Shown here: piece by piece, positions 1 to 6,974 of the stretch
How the letters are laid out: each line of letters opens with the position of its first letter
How positions within the stretch are numbered: the stretch's first letter is position 1
DNA from: Clostridia bacterium
GTDB taxonomy: Bacteria; Bacillota; Clostridia; TANB77; CAG-508
Assembly: GCA_900758165.1 (NCBI GenBank)
Contig: CAAEQN010000101.1
Span: forward strand, 1 to 33,214
Direction: 5' to 3'
DNA length: 33,214 nucleotides
The notes under the pieces: model-generated
Databases searched by the model: none
Told to the model about the DNA's origin: nothing
The model's input: only the letters and a program-made list of their open reading frames with translations
Translations under genes and position numbers: made by a program

Positions 1-2
1 CT

Positions 3-404
3 AGAAATAAAGAAAATATATTAAAAATATGTGATTTATTTGATAAATACAAAATTTCTTATTATTGCTTTTTAAAAAATGAAGATAATTGGGGATATGG
101 AAATAAAAATCAAACTTCAGAAGAAAAGCAAAAGGAATTTGAATCACTGGATTTAAAGAGTGAAATAGTTTTGAGCTTATTTAATAATGATTTAGAAGGA
201 GAAAAAAATTCTAAAAATTTGTTATTAGTTTTACCAGCTGGAAAAGCAGCTCACATTGAATCAGGTATCGCTTATGGCTTGGGAAAGAAATGTTATGCAA
301 TAGGTGAGTATGATGTTACTGATACATTGTATAATATCTTTGAAACAATTTTTAACAGCGAAACAGAATTAGAAGAATTTTTAAAGAAATATTCAAAAAG
401 ATAA
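3..404 (+). CDS. Nucleoside 2-deoxyribosyltransferase-like protein, 5' end outside window
   Basis: The frame is open from the first bases of the window to a TAA at 402-404, so only the last 133 residues are present and the start lies upstream. The segment VLPAGKAAHIESGIAYGLGK (about 59 residues from the C-terminus) resembles the nucleotide-binding core of the nucleoside 2-deoxyribosyltransferase/TIR-like fold, where a Leu-Pro-x-Gly stretch is followed by H-x-E-x-G and a Gly-rich turn. Such proteins bind or cleave N-glycosidic bonds in nucleosides or nucleotides; which substrate is used here cannot be told. An internal TTG at 171 is not a convincing start because the coding frame continues above it. 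The gene is followed by the first copy of the repeat that also follows the HD-domain gene, suggesting it belongs to the same accessory locus. Family assignment is moderate because the N-terminus is missing. Confidence 0.6.
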   Translation, partial: RNKENILKICDLFDKYKISYYCFLKNEDNWGYGNKNQTSEEKQKEFESLDLKSEIVLSLFNNDLEGEKNSKNLLLVLPAGKAAHIESGIAYGLGKKCYAIGEYDVTDTLYNIFETIFNSETELEEFLKKYSKR

Positions 405-455
405 ATTACAATTTATAATTGTAATTATTTGCAAATTAATAATCTTATTTCAATT

Positions 456-658
456 AAAGGGTATGGAATCCCCATATAGAATTTGTATGGGAGTACAAAT
501 TCAGTGCTAGCTAGACATAGATTTTATTCCCATATTCAAAAAATAACAAAAGAGGATTAAATTATTTTGATAATTTTTTCCTCTTTTTTTGAAAATTATT
601 TATATAATATAAAAACTTACGAACAATTAAGTCCGTAAGTTGATTTCAAATGGAGCGG
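456..658. repeat. About 200-bp direct repeat, copy 1 (paired with 2559-2751)
   Basis: This fills most of the gene-free stretch 405-795. A 76-base block (511-586) is identical to 2616-2691, a 29-base block (611-639) is identical to 2704-2732, and a 14-base block (645-658) is identical to 2738-2751; the intervening parts are similar but diverged. In order it holds a short TATGG/CCATA hairpin, a second hairpin at 480-501, the conserved block, a terminator hairpin, a copy of the tRNA-operon terminator, and the last 8 bases (651-658) of the tRNA-Gly 3' end. The match stops inside the tRNA sequence, as expected for an attachment-site-like duplication. Confidence 0.85.
548..590 (+). terminator. Rho-independent terminator in repeat copy 1
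   Basis: AAAAGAGGA (548-556) pairs with TCCTCTTTT (579-587). The inner AAATTAT/ATAATTT arms extend the stem, and a T-run reaches 590. It would end transcription of the deoxyribosyltransferase-like gene; the A-run on the other side could let it work in both directions. Confidence 0.75.
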
Positions 659-761
659 TTAAGCTACAGCTTACGAACCATAATGCTCTCCTTCTAAAAA
701 TATTATATATGAAATCTTATTAAATTTCAATGGGAGTATGGAGAAATTTGGCGTTTTATAG

Positions 762-767
762 TATAAT
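762..767 (+). promoter_or_regulatory. Probable -10 box of the DUF4145/HD operon
   Basis: TATAAT lies 28 bases before the ATG at 796 and downstream of the alternative ATG at 730. No good -35 is visible at 17 bases. It supports 796 as the true start because the 730 ATG would lie upstream of the transcript. Confidence 0.45.
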
Positions 768-795
768 ATTTTCAGCAAATATCTTGGAGGTTATT

Positions 796-1533
796 ATGAA
801 GATTAATAAAAATTTTACTAGAAAGAATGATAATACAGGGGTAACTGTAAATTATGAAACAATAGAAGAATGTCCTAATTGTAAAAAAGCGCTAGCACCA
901 CAAAATTTATATGGAATTGTACACAGTAGAGATGATAAAGAATTTTTATCTGTAGCAGATTATTGTAATGGGTGTCATTCATTAATAGTATCAGAATATG
1001 AAATATGTAGAAAAGTTACAAGAACACTATCTGATGGAAGAAAAGAATATAGTGAAAAGAATTATAATATGATAAAGTTAAATCATTCAGCACCTATAAA
1101 TTTTAAAGAAAGAGATTTTGATGATAAACTTAAAGAAGTTTCACCACAATTTGTCAAAGTATATAATCAAGCATTGAAAGCCGAAGAATATTCATTAGAT
1201 GAAATAGCTGGATTAGGTTATAGAAAAGCATTAGAATTCCTAATAAAAGATTTTGCAATTTATAATAATCCAGAAAAATCTGAAGAAATAAAATCGACAT
1301 GGATGATGAAATGCTTAAAAGATTATATTGATAATGATAAAATCAAAACTCTTGCTGAAAAGTCAGAGTGGATAGGAAACGATGAGGCACATTATGTAAA
1401 GATACAGGATGATAGAGATATCAATGATATGAAGAAATTCATTGATGCTTTAGTATACTTTATTTCGATGTCATTGATTGTTGATGATGCTGAAACTATG
1501 AAATCCAAAAAGGAGAATAATAAAAATGAGTAA
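796..1533 (+). CDS. Zinc-ribbon protein with DUF4145-like domain
   Basis: This is a 245-residue soluble protein. I chose the ATG at 796 because TTGGAGG (785-790) sits just before it; the longer in-frame ATG at 730 has no ribosome site and precedes the -10 box. The N-terminal part carries two CxxC pairs (Cys26/Cys29 and Cys57/Cys60), a likely zinc ribbon. The helical C-terminal half contains EIAGLGYRKALEFLIKDF (about residues 136-153), which resembles the DUF4145 family. DUF4145 is of unknown biochemical function and is often found in, or beside, restriction and other defence proteins; a defence role here is inference only. The stop overlaps the next start by 8 bases, so the two genes are translationally coupled. 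The pair is bracketed by direct repeats next to a tRNA gene. Confidence 0.75.
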   Translation: MKINKNFTRKNDNTGVTVNYETIEECPNCKKALAPQNLYGIVHSRDDKEFLSVADYCNGCHSLIVSEYEICRKVTRTLSDGRKEYSEKNYNMIKLNHSAPINFKERDFDDKLKEVSPQFVKVYNQALKAEEYSLDEIAGLGYRKALEFLIKDFAIYNNPEKSEEIKSTWMMKCLKDYIDNDKIKTLAEKSEWIGNDEAHYVKIQDDRDINDMKKFIDALVYFISMSLIVDDAETMKSKKENNKNE

Positions 1534-2554
1534 ATATTATGACAATACTAGCAAAGAAATAAAAGATTATTTTAAAATTTTAGAACCAAATTTTCCAGAA
1601 TGGTTAAATGAATATATAGATACAAAAGAATTATTATCACAGCAATATATAAGTGTTACTTGTGGCACTATTTATTCAGACTTATTTGAAAGCGATTTTT
1701 TCTTTTCAAGTCTAGACCATTCTGTTGCAGTTGCTTTAATTGTTTGGCATTTCACACATGATAAAAAGCAAACTTTATCTGGATTATTTCACGATATAGC
1801 AACACCTGCATTTAAGCATTGTGTAGATTTTCTTAATGGAGATTATATGACTCAAGAATCAACAGAGGATTTGACAACAGAAATAATAAAAAATTCAAAA
1901 GAAATTATGACCTTATTAAAAAGAGATAATATTAAAATATCAGAGATAGATAATTATCATTTATATCCTATTGCTGATAATGATACACCTAAATTATCTG
2001 CTGATAGATTGGAATATTCATTATCAAATGCTCTGTTTATATATAGACTATTGGATCTAGCAAGTATTAAAGAAATATATGATGATATTGAGATACAAAC
2101 TAATGAAGAAAAAGAAATAGAATTAGGATTTAAAACTAAAAAAAATGCTAGAAACTTTGTTAAGGTTACAAGTAGATTATCTGTTATATATCGTGAGGAT
2201 AGAACTAGATATTCTATGCAATTAATTGCTGATATTCTAAAAAGATTAAGCGATGAAAACAAAATATCTAGAAAAGATTTATATGAATTAAAGGAAAGTG
2301 AAGTAATAAATATTATAGAATCTTCTAAATATAATGACATATTCAATATCTGGAAAAATGCTAAAAAAGTAAAAATATCAAAAGAAGAACCTCAAAATGT
2401 TTATTATGTACATCATGGAGCAAAGATTAGATATATTGATCCACTATTTAATGGTGAAAGGATTTCAAAGTGTTGTAAAATTGCTAACAAAATGATAGAA
2501 AATAATTTATCTTACGATATGAATAATTATGTATATTTAGATTTTAATTTTTGA
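1526..2554 (+). CDS. HD-domain phosphohydrolase
   Basis: This 342-residue protein has the full metal-binding signature of the HD superfamily: His65 (SLDHSVAVAL), His89-Asp90 (GLFHDIATPAFKH) and Asp160 (KLSADRLEYS). The DRLEYS motif and the layout recall dGTPase/YfbR/SAMHD1-like nucleotide phosphohydrolases, but the substrate cannot be predicted. The ATG is preceded by AAAGGAG (1509-1515) and lies inside the end of the DUF4145 gene, an 8-base overlap that implies coupled translation and joint function. No membrane segment is visible. With the deoxyribosyltransferase-like gene upstream, the locus has a nucleotide-metabolism flavour. HD dNTPases are known in bacterial anti-phage defence, which is a possible but untested role here. 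Confidence 0.8.
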   Translation: MSKYYDNTSKEIKDYFKILEPNFPEWLNEYIDTKELLSQQYISVTCGTIYSDLFESDFFFSSLDHSVAVALIVWHFTHDKKQTLSGLFHDIATPAFKHCVDFLNGDYMTQESTEDLTTEIIKNSKEIMTLLKRDNIKISEIDNYHLYPIADNDTPKLSADRLEYSLSNALFIYRLLDLASIKEIYDDIEIQTNEEKEIELGFKTKKNARNFVKVTSRLSVIYREDRTRYSMQLIADILKRLSDENKISRKDLYELKESEVINIIESSKYNDIFNIWKNAKKVKISKEEPQNVYYVHHGAKIRYIDPLFNGERISKCCKIANKMIENNLSYDMNNYVYLDFNF

Positions 2555-2652
2555 TAATAAAGGGTATGGGAATTCCCATACTAGAATTTATGCGGGAGTA
2601 TAAATTCAGTGCTGGCTAGACATAGATTTTATTCCCATATTCAAAAAATAAC

Positions 2653-2691
2653 AAAAGAGGATTAAATTATTTTGATAATTTTTTCCTCTTT
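2653..2691 (+). terminator. Rho-independent terminator in repeat copy 2
   Basis: This is the same hairpin as at 548-590: AAAAGAGGA at 2653-2661 pairs with TCCTCTTT at 2684-2691. It ends the DUF4145/HD operon. The following T-run is interrupted (TCTTCG), so it may be weaker than copy 1. Confidence 0.65.
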
Positions 2692-2703
2692 CTTCGATAA
2701 AAT

Positions 2704-2732
2704 AAAAACTTACGAACAATTAAGTCCGTAAG
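2704..2732 (-). terminator. Terminator of the tRNA operon
   Basis: Read on the minus strand, CTTACG and CGTAAG flank a 12-base loop and are followed by TTTTT ATTTT. It lies 12 bases past the tRNA-Gly 3' end. An identical 29-base copy exists at 611-639 in repeat copy 1. Confidence 0.75.
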
Positions 2733-2742
2733 CTATATTCAA

Positions 2743-2817
<75 letters not shown>

Positions 2818-2835
2818 ATTTACTTTTTAAGTTTT

Positions 2836-2911
2836 TGGAGCTACTGACAAGAATTGAACTTGCGACCTGCAGGTTACGAATCTGCTGCTCTACCAACTGA
2901 GCTACAGTAGC
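2836..2911 (-). tRNA. tRNA-Thr (anticodon CGT)
   Basis: The acceptor stem GCTACTG/CAGTAGC, the D-arm GCTC/GAGC and the encoded CCA are all present. The loop TTCGTAA gives anticodon CGT, for Thr ACG codons. The anticodon stem GCAGA/CCTGC ends in an A-C opposition next to the loop. It lies 18 bases upstream of tRNA-Gly on the same strand, so the two are probably co-transcribed and end at 2704-2732. Confidence 0.88.
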
Positions 2912-3038
2912 ACATTAAACTTCTTTTATTTTATCACATTTATATAAAAATTTCTATATAAATTGAAAAATATTTAATCATTCCAAAACATTTTTATTTC
3001 AAATGTTTTGCATTTTCTTGGGTAGCTGTATTGTAACA

Positions 3039-3076
3039 CAAAAATGAAAGTGTATCACTTTACACTTCCATTTTTG
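3039..3076 (-). terminator. Terminator of the Cys/Gly-rich protein gene
   Basis: CAAAAATG-x-AAGTGT pairs with ACACTT-x-CATTTTTG around an 8-base loop. It lies 18 bases past the stop of the minus-strand gene. The stem is nearly symmetrical and may work for both strands. Confidence 0.7.
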
Positions 3077-3094
3077 TTAATTTAATAATGTATT

Positions 3095-3283
3095 TTATCT
3101 ACCACAACATCCACAGTTAGTAAATAATAGTAAAAATATTATTATAAAAAATAATATTCCACTATCTCCACAACCGCAATTGTTTCCATTAAATAATCCA
3201 CCTAAAGGTCCACAACCACATCCGCAGTTTCCTCTTGGAGAATCATCGCATCCACAATTGTTACTTCTATTATCGTCTTGCAT
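3095..3283 (-). CDS. Small Cys/Gly-rich protein with C-terminal hydrophobic segment
   Basis: This 62-residue protein has an excellent ribosome site (AAAGGAGG, 7 bases before the ATG). It contains repeated CGC motifs (NNCGC, NCGCGCG, NNCGCG), a hydrophobic run ILFFIIIFLLLF near residues 44-55, and a closing NCGCCGR. The composition recalls small Cys- or Gly-rich proteins of spore formers, such as the YjcZ-type sporulation proteins, which also end in a hydrophobic helix. I do not recognise a specific family, so a spore or surface role is only a guess. It has its own terminator and a divergent start relative to the U32 gene. The short intergenic region is rich in TATAAT-like sequence. Confidence 0.7.
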   Translation of the reverse strand: MQDDNRSNNCGCDDSPRGNCGCGCGPLGGLFNGNNCGCGDSGILFFIIIFLLLFTNCGCCGR

Positions 3284-3326
3284 TTTTATTCCTCCTTTTA
3301 TTTATATATATTATATAGTATGTTTT

Positions 3327-3355
3327 TTTACAAAAGTGTGTTACAATATATATAA
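3327..3355 (+). promoter_or_regulatory. Probable sigma-A promoter of the U32 gene
   Basis: TTTACA (3327-3332) and ATATAA (3350-3355) are spaced 17 bases apart, ending 31 bases before the ATG at 3387. TATATA at 3349-3354 with a 16-base spacer is an equal alternative. Confidence 0.4.
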
Positions 3356-3386
3356 CCGTAAAAGTTAAATTGAAAGGATACTTATA

Positions 3387-5873
3387 ATGAATCAACATAC
3401 TCAAAAATTAAATAATAATGAATGTACTAATATTCTTCCTCCAGAGCTTTTAGTTCCAGCAGGTGACTTTGAATGTGTAAAAGCTGGGGTGCAAAATGGT
3501 GCAAATTGTATATACTTTGGAGCAAACATGTTTAGTGCTAGAGCTAATGCAAAAAATTTTACATTAGAAGAATTAGAAAAAGCAATCACATATTGTAAAA
3601 TTAGAAATGTAAAGACAAATTTAACTTTAAATACCCTTTTAACTGATTCTGAATTTTACGATGCTGTAAATATTGTAAAAAGAGCTTATGAATTCGGTAT
3701 AGATGCAATTATTGTACAAGATTTAGGATTTGCAAAATATTTGATAAAAAACTTTCCTAATCTAGAGATTCATGCTAGTACTCAAATGTCTGTATATAAT
3801 TTAGAAGGTGTATTAGAACTTGAAAAGTTAGGATTTTCTAGAGTTGTACTATCAAGAGAAGTTCCTATTAACGAAATTGAATATATAAGAAATAATTGTA
3901 AAGTCGATTTAGAAATGTTTATTCACGGTGCTCTTTGCATTTCTTATTCTGGTCAGTGTCTATTTTCTAGTTTAGTGGGAGGACGCTCTGGTAACAGAGG
4001 AAAATGTGCTCAACCTTGCAGACTTCCTTACGAATTATTAGAGCAAAAAAATTCTAATAATTTTACTTCTATAGACAAAGGTTATTTGTTAAGCCCTAAA
4101 GATCTATGTTCTTTGGAGTATTTACCAACACTTGTAAAGCTTGGTATAAATTCTTTTAAGATTGAAGGAAGAATGAAAACTCCTGAATATGTAGCAACAG
4201 TAACAAGAATTTACAGAAAATACATTGACCTTGCTTTATCAGACAATGATTATATTATTGATGAAGCTGATAAAAAAGATTTATTGCAAGTATTTAATCG
4301 TGGTGGCTTTTCTTCTGGACATTTATGTTCAGAGCCAAATAAGAATTTGATATACCCTAAAAAGCCTAATAATATTGGTCTATATCTTGGTAATATCTCA
4401 AATTATAATGCAAATAAAGGTCATATTACTTTGAAACTAAATGAGCCTGTCTCTATAGGTGATTCTATTAGTATCGAGGGAGAAACTGGAAAATATACTG
4501 TATCTGAACTTATGAAAAATAATACCAATTTAAAAAAAGCTAATATTGGAGATATTGTAAAATTAGGTAGAATGAAAGGAAATATTAAATCTGGAGCTAA
4601 AGTTTTCAAATTAGAAAGTAAAGAATTATACGATTTTTGTAGCAAGAGTTTTTCTAATGATGTGGAAATTAAAAAGGTTCCTATATCTTGCTATATTTCT
4701 GTAAAAAAAGATGTTCCTATAAAAATAAAATTAGAAGCAAATGAAGCTCCCTTTTATAATGATATTTCTGTTGAATTAACATCAAACATAATCCCTCAAT
4801 TGTCAATAAATAGACCTATTGATAAGGATCGATTAAAAGTTCAGCTTTCCAAATTAGGAAATACTCCTTATAGCTTAAAATACATATCTATTGACTTGGA
4901 TGATAATTTGCACATTCCTAGTATAAGCGAGCTAAACAATTTGCGTAGAACTGCAATAAATATGTTACAAGAAAAAATGCTAGCAACATTTTCTAAAACA
5001 AGAAAAGCTAAAATTAATTTGCCAATTGAAAAAAATGCTAAAAATAATTACAAGATTAATAACAAAAAAATTTCAGTTTTACTGGAAGATATTAATATTG
5101 ACTATGATTATTCTAATCTTAAAGATATTGATAATATATATATTCCTTTAAAATTTTTAACAGATAAAAAATATGAAAAGCAACTATTAATTTTAAGTTC
5201 AAAATTTAATATGTTTGTTTATATGCCAACCATTATAAAACCTAATTATAAAAATTTATTATTAAATAATTTGAATGATATATTGCCAAAGTTTAATATA
5301 AAAGGTTTTGTTATATCAAACATTGCAGGTTTTATGCTCTTGAAAGATTATTTGAAATTAAGTAAATATATTTTTGTAGCTAATTATACAATGAATATTT
5401 TTAATACACATACAATTAATGAATTACAAAAATGTGGAATAAATATTGTAACCCCTTCTGTAGAACTAAATAAGCAACTTTTGCAAGAGTTATGCACAAA
5501 TAGTTTGCTTCCAACCGAGTTAATAGTATATGGCAGAACAATTTTAATGAACTCCTCATATTGTCTTCTTGGAAAAAGTAATAAATGTTATCCTGAATGT
5601 ACTATGAAATGTAAAAATAATTATAAATACTACTTAAAAGATAGACTTGGACTAAATTTCAGAATTGTTCCAGATAATATACAAACAGTAACATCTATTT
5701 ATAATAGTAAAATAACTTCTATAGATAGTTCTGAAATAAATGCCTCTTCTCTTCGAATTAATATACTTGATGAAAATATTGAAAAAATTAATAATATTAT
5801 AGAAACAGCTAAATTAGGAAAAAAGTTGGAAGGAAAAGAATATACAAATGGTAATTTATTAAAAAACATTTAA
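3387..5873 (+). CDS. U32-family protein with C-terminal extension (RlhA-like)
   Basis: The protein has 828 residues and starts after GAAAGGA. The N-terminal TIM-barrel-like part begins with ELLVPAGDFECVKAGVQNGA. The U32 signature EMFIHGALCISYSGQCLFS lies at residues 176-194, followed by GKCAQPC (Cys207, Cys211) and SPKDLC; such cysteines bind an iron-sulfur cluster in characterised U32 proteins. The long C-terminal half fits the DUF3656-type extension and has its own cysteine group (CYPECTMKC near residue 735). E. coli RlhA, with this architecture, makes 5-hydroxycytidine at C2501 of 23S rRNA. Although listed as peptidases, several U32 proteins are RNA or cofactor hydroxylases, so an rRNA or tRNA modification role is the best guess. 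The gene is monocistronic, with its own terminator at 5882. Confidence 0.82.
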   Translation: MNQHTQKLNNNECTNILPPELLVPAGDFECVKAGVQNGANCIYFGANMFSARANAKNFTLEELEKAITYCKIRNVKTNLTLNTLLTDSEFYDAVNIVKRAYEFGIDAIIVQDLGFAKYLIKNFPNLEIHASTQMSVYNLEGVLELEKLGFSRVVLSREVPINEIEYIRNNCKVDLEMFIHGALCISYSGQCLFSSLVGGRSGNRGKCAQPCRLPYELLEQKNSNNFTSIDKGYLLSPKDLCSLEYLPTLVKLGINSFKIEGRMKTPEYVATVTRIYRKYIDLALSDNDYIIDEADKKDLLQVFNRGGFSSGHLCSEPNKNLIYPKKPNNIGLYLGNISNYNANKGHITLKLNEPVSIGDSISIEGETGKYTVSELMKNNTNLKKANIGDIVKLGRMKGNIKSGAKVFKLESKELYDFCSKSFSNDVEIKKVPISCYISVKKDVPIKIKLEANEAPFYNDISVELTSNIIPQLSINRPIDKDRLKVQLSKLGNTPYSLKYISIDLDDNLHIPSISELNNLRRTAINMLQEKMLATFSKTRKAKINLPIEKNAKNNYKINNKKISVLLEDINIDYDYSNLKDIDNIYIPLKFLTDKKYEKQLLILSSKFNMFVYMPTIIKPNYKNLLLNNLNDILPKFNIKGFVISNIAGFMLLKDYLKLSKYIFVANYTMNIFNTHTINELQKCGINIVTPSVELNKQLLQELCTNSLLPTELIVYGRTILMNSSYCLLGKSNKCYPECTMKCKNNYKYYLKDRLGLNFRIVPDNIQTVTSIYNSKITSIDSSEINASSLRINILDENIEKINNIIETAKLGKKLEGKEYTNGNLLKNI

Positions 5874-5881
5874 TATGCCAA

Positions 5882-5913
5882 AAGACCTCATTTTTATTAA
5901 AAAATGGGGTCTT
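5882..5913 (+). terminator. Terminator between the convergent U32 and MBL genes
   Basis: AAGACC-t-CATTTTT pairs with AAAAATG-g-GGTCTT, and T-rich sequence follows on the plus strand. The minus side is followed by TTTT, so it probably serves both convergent genes. Confidence 0.75.
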
Positions 5914-5938
5914 CAATTTTACTTTTTTTTAGATAAAA

Positions 5939-6574
5939 TTACATTAAAATTTGCACTTTTATGTTTTTGTTAACTTCTTTTTCAAATGCTTCTGCATCTT
6001 CTTTTGTTCCTACTATTAATCCATAATGAATTGGAATTGCAATTTTAGGATGAATTTCATTTATTAAATCTGCCGCTTCAGTATGGTTCATTGTATATGT
6101 TCCACCTATAGGCACAAATGCTACATCACAATTAATTTCTTGTAATTCTTCTAAATTATCTGTGTCCCCAGCAATATAAAATCTTTCTTCATTTATTGTT
6201 ATAATATATCCAACCCAATTTTTACATTTCTGATGAAATAACTTTCTTTTATTGTATGCAACTGTAGTTTCAAATTTTATATTTCCTAAATTATAAGATT
6301 CGTTTGGTTCTACTAATACAATTTTATTTCTATCTGGTTGTAATTTCATAGTTTCTTTTAAGGTATTTGGAACTGTAATTATTACAGTATCTTCTTTAAT
6401 AACTTTTAATATATCTTCTGGTGAAAAATGATCAAAGTGCTCATGTGTGCAAAATATATAATCAGCATCATTATAATTTTTCTCTATCTTATATGGATCT
6501 ACATATATAGTATTATCTTTTTTTATTCTAATAGAACTATGGCATAAAACCTCTACACCCTTTAAAATATCCAT
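5939..6574 (-). CDS. Metallo-beta-lactamase-fold hydrolase (UlaG/YtkL-like)
   Basis: This 211-residue soluble protein belongs to the beta-lactamase superfamily. It has the metal-binding motif THEHFDH (residues 43-49: His44, His46, Asp48, His49), the second-metal Asp in YIAGDTDN, and a C-terminal His in IPIHYG. The NHTEAADLINEIHPKIAIPIHYG region is typical of the small UlaG/YtkL-like metal-dependent hydrolases, whose members include lactonases, but the substrate is unknown here. The start is preceded by a GGAGGTAGA sequence. It is the last of three minus-strand genes (nucleoside kinase, RNHCP protein, this one) with short gaps, possibly one operon. Confidence 0.85.
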   Translation of the reverse strand: MDILKGVEVLCHSSIRIKKDNTIYVDPYKIEKNYNDADYIFCTHEHFDHFSPEDILKVIKEDTVIITVPNTLKETMKLQPDRNKIVLVEPNESYNLGNIKFETTVAYNKRKLFHQKCKNWVGYIITINEERFYIAGDTDNLEELQEINCDVAFVPIGGTYTMNHTEAADLINEIHPKIAIPIHYGLIVGTKEDAEAFEKEVNKNIKVQILM

Positions 6575-6624
6575 TTAAATCTACCTCCACGCAAAATATT
6601 TGCATTATTTAATAATTTATTATA

Positions 6625-6939
6625 TTAATAATTATGCATTGCAGTTAATTTTATGATTAAATCCATATTATCATCTTTAGCAGCTTTATTTCTACGTATT
6701 TTTCCACATTTTTTGCACTTAAAAATTATTACATATCCCTTTTTGCTATCCAGCTCTGCTCCAACTGGTTCTAATAATCCATGGCATTCTTCTTGCCTAT
6801 CTCCTGGATTTATATCTACATGTTTAGAACATAAACAATAAGGGCAATGGTTTCTACACGAATATCCTAATCTTGAAACTTTTTTACCACAATTTTCACA
6901 TATAAATTCTTCATCTATTTCAGTAAAGTTTCCTGCCAT
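6625..6939 (-). CDS. RNHCP-domain zinc protein
   Basis: This 104-residue protein has the name-giving RNHCP motif at residues 29-33 (YSCRNHCPYCLCSKHVD), an N-terminal CENC pair at 14-17, and a C-terminal CKKC pair. The pattern matches the RNHCP family of small predicted zinc-binding proteins, whose biochemical role is not established. The conserved DRQEECHGLLEPVG stretch is also present. The ATG follows AAGGGAAATTTTA. It lies 35 bases downstream of the nucleoside kinase gene and 50 bases upstream of the MBL-fold gene, so all three may share a transcript. Confidence 0.85.
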   Translation of the reverse strand: MAGNFTEIDEEFICENCGKKVSRLGYSCRNHCPYCLCSKHVDINPGDRQEECHGLLEPVGAELDSKKGYVIIFKCKKCGKIRRNKAAKDDNMDLIIKLTAMHNY

Positions 6940-6974
6940 TAAAATTTCCCTTCTTTTATAATTTACTTTCTTAA

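Noticed and set aside
651..700. Possible tRNA remnant after the first repeat
   Set aside because: Only the first 8 bases match the tRNA-Gly end; the rest does not fold as a T-arm and acceptor.
730..795. Upstream ATG at 730 as the start of the DUF4145 gene
   Set aside because: It lies ahead of the TATAAT at 762 and has no ribosome site; the ATG at 796 has TTGGAGG.
3180..3368. 62-codon plus-strand frame opposite the Cys/Gly-rich gene
   Set aside because: Antisense shadow without a ribosome site; the minus-strand frame has AAAGGAGG and a terminator.
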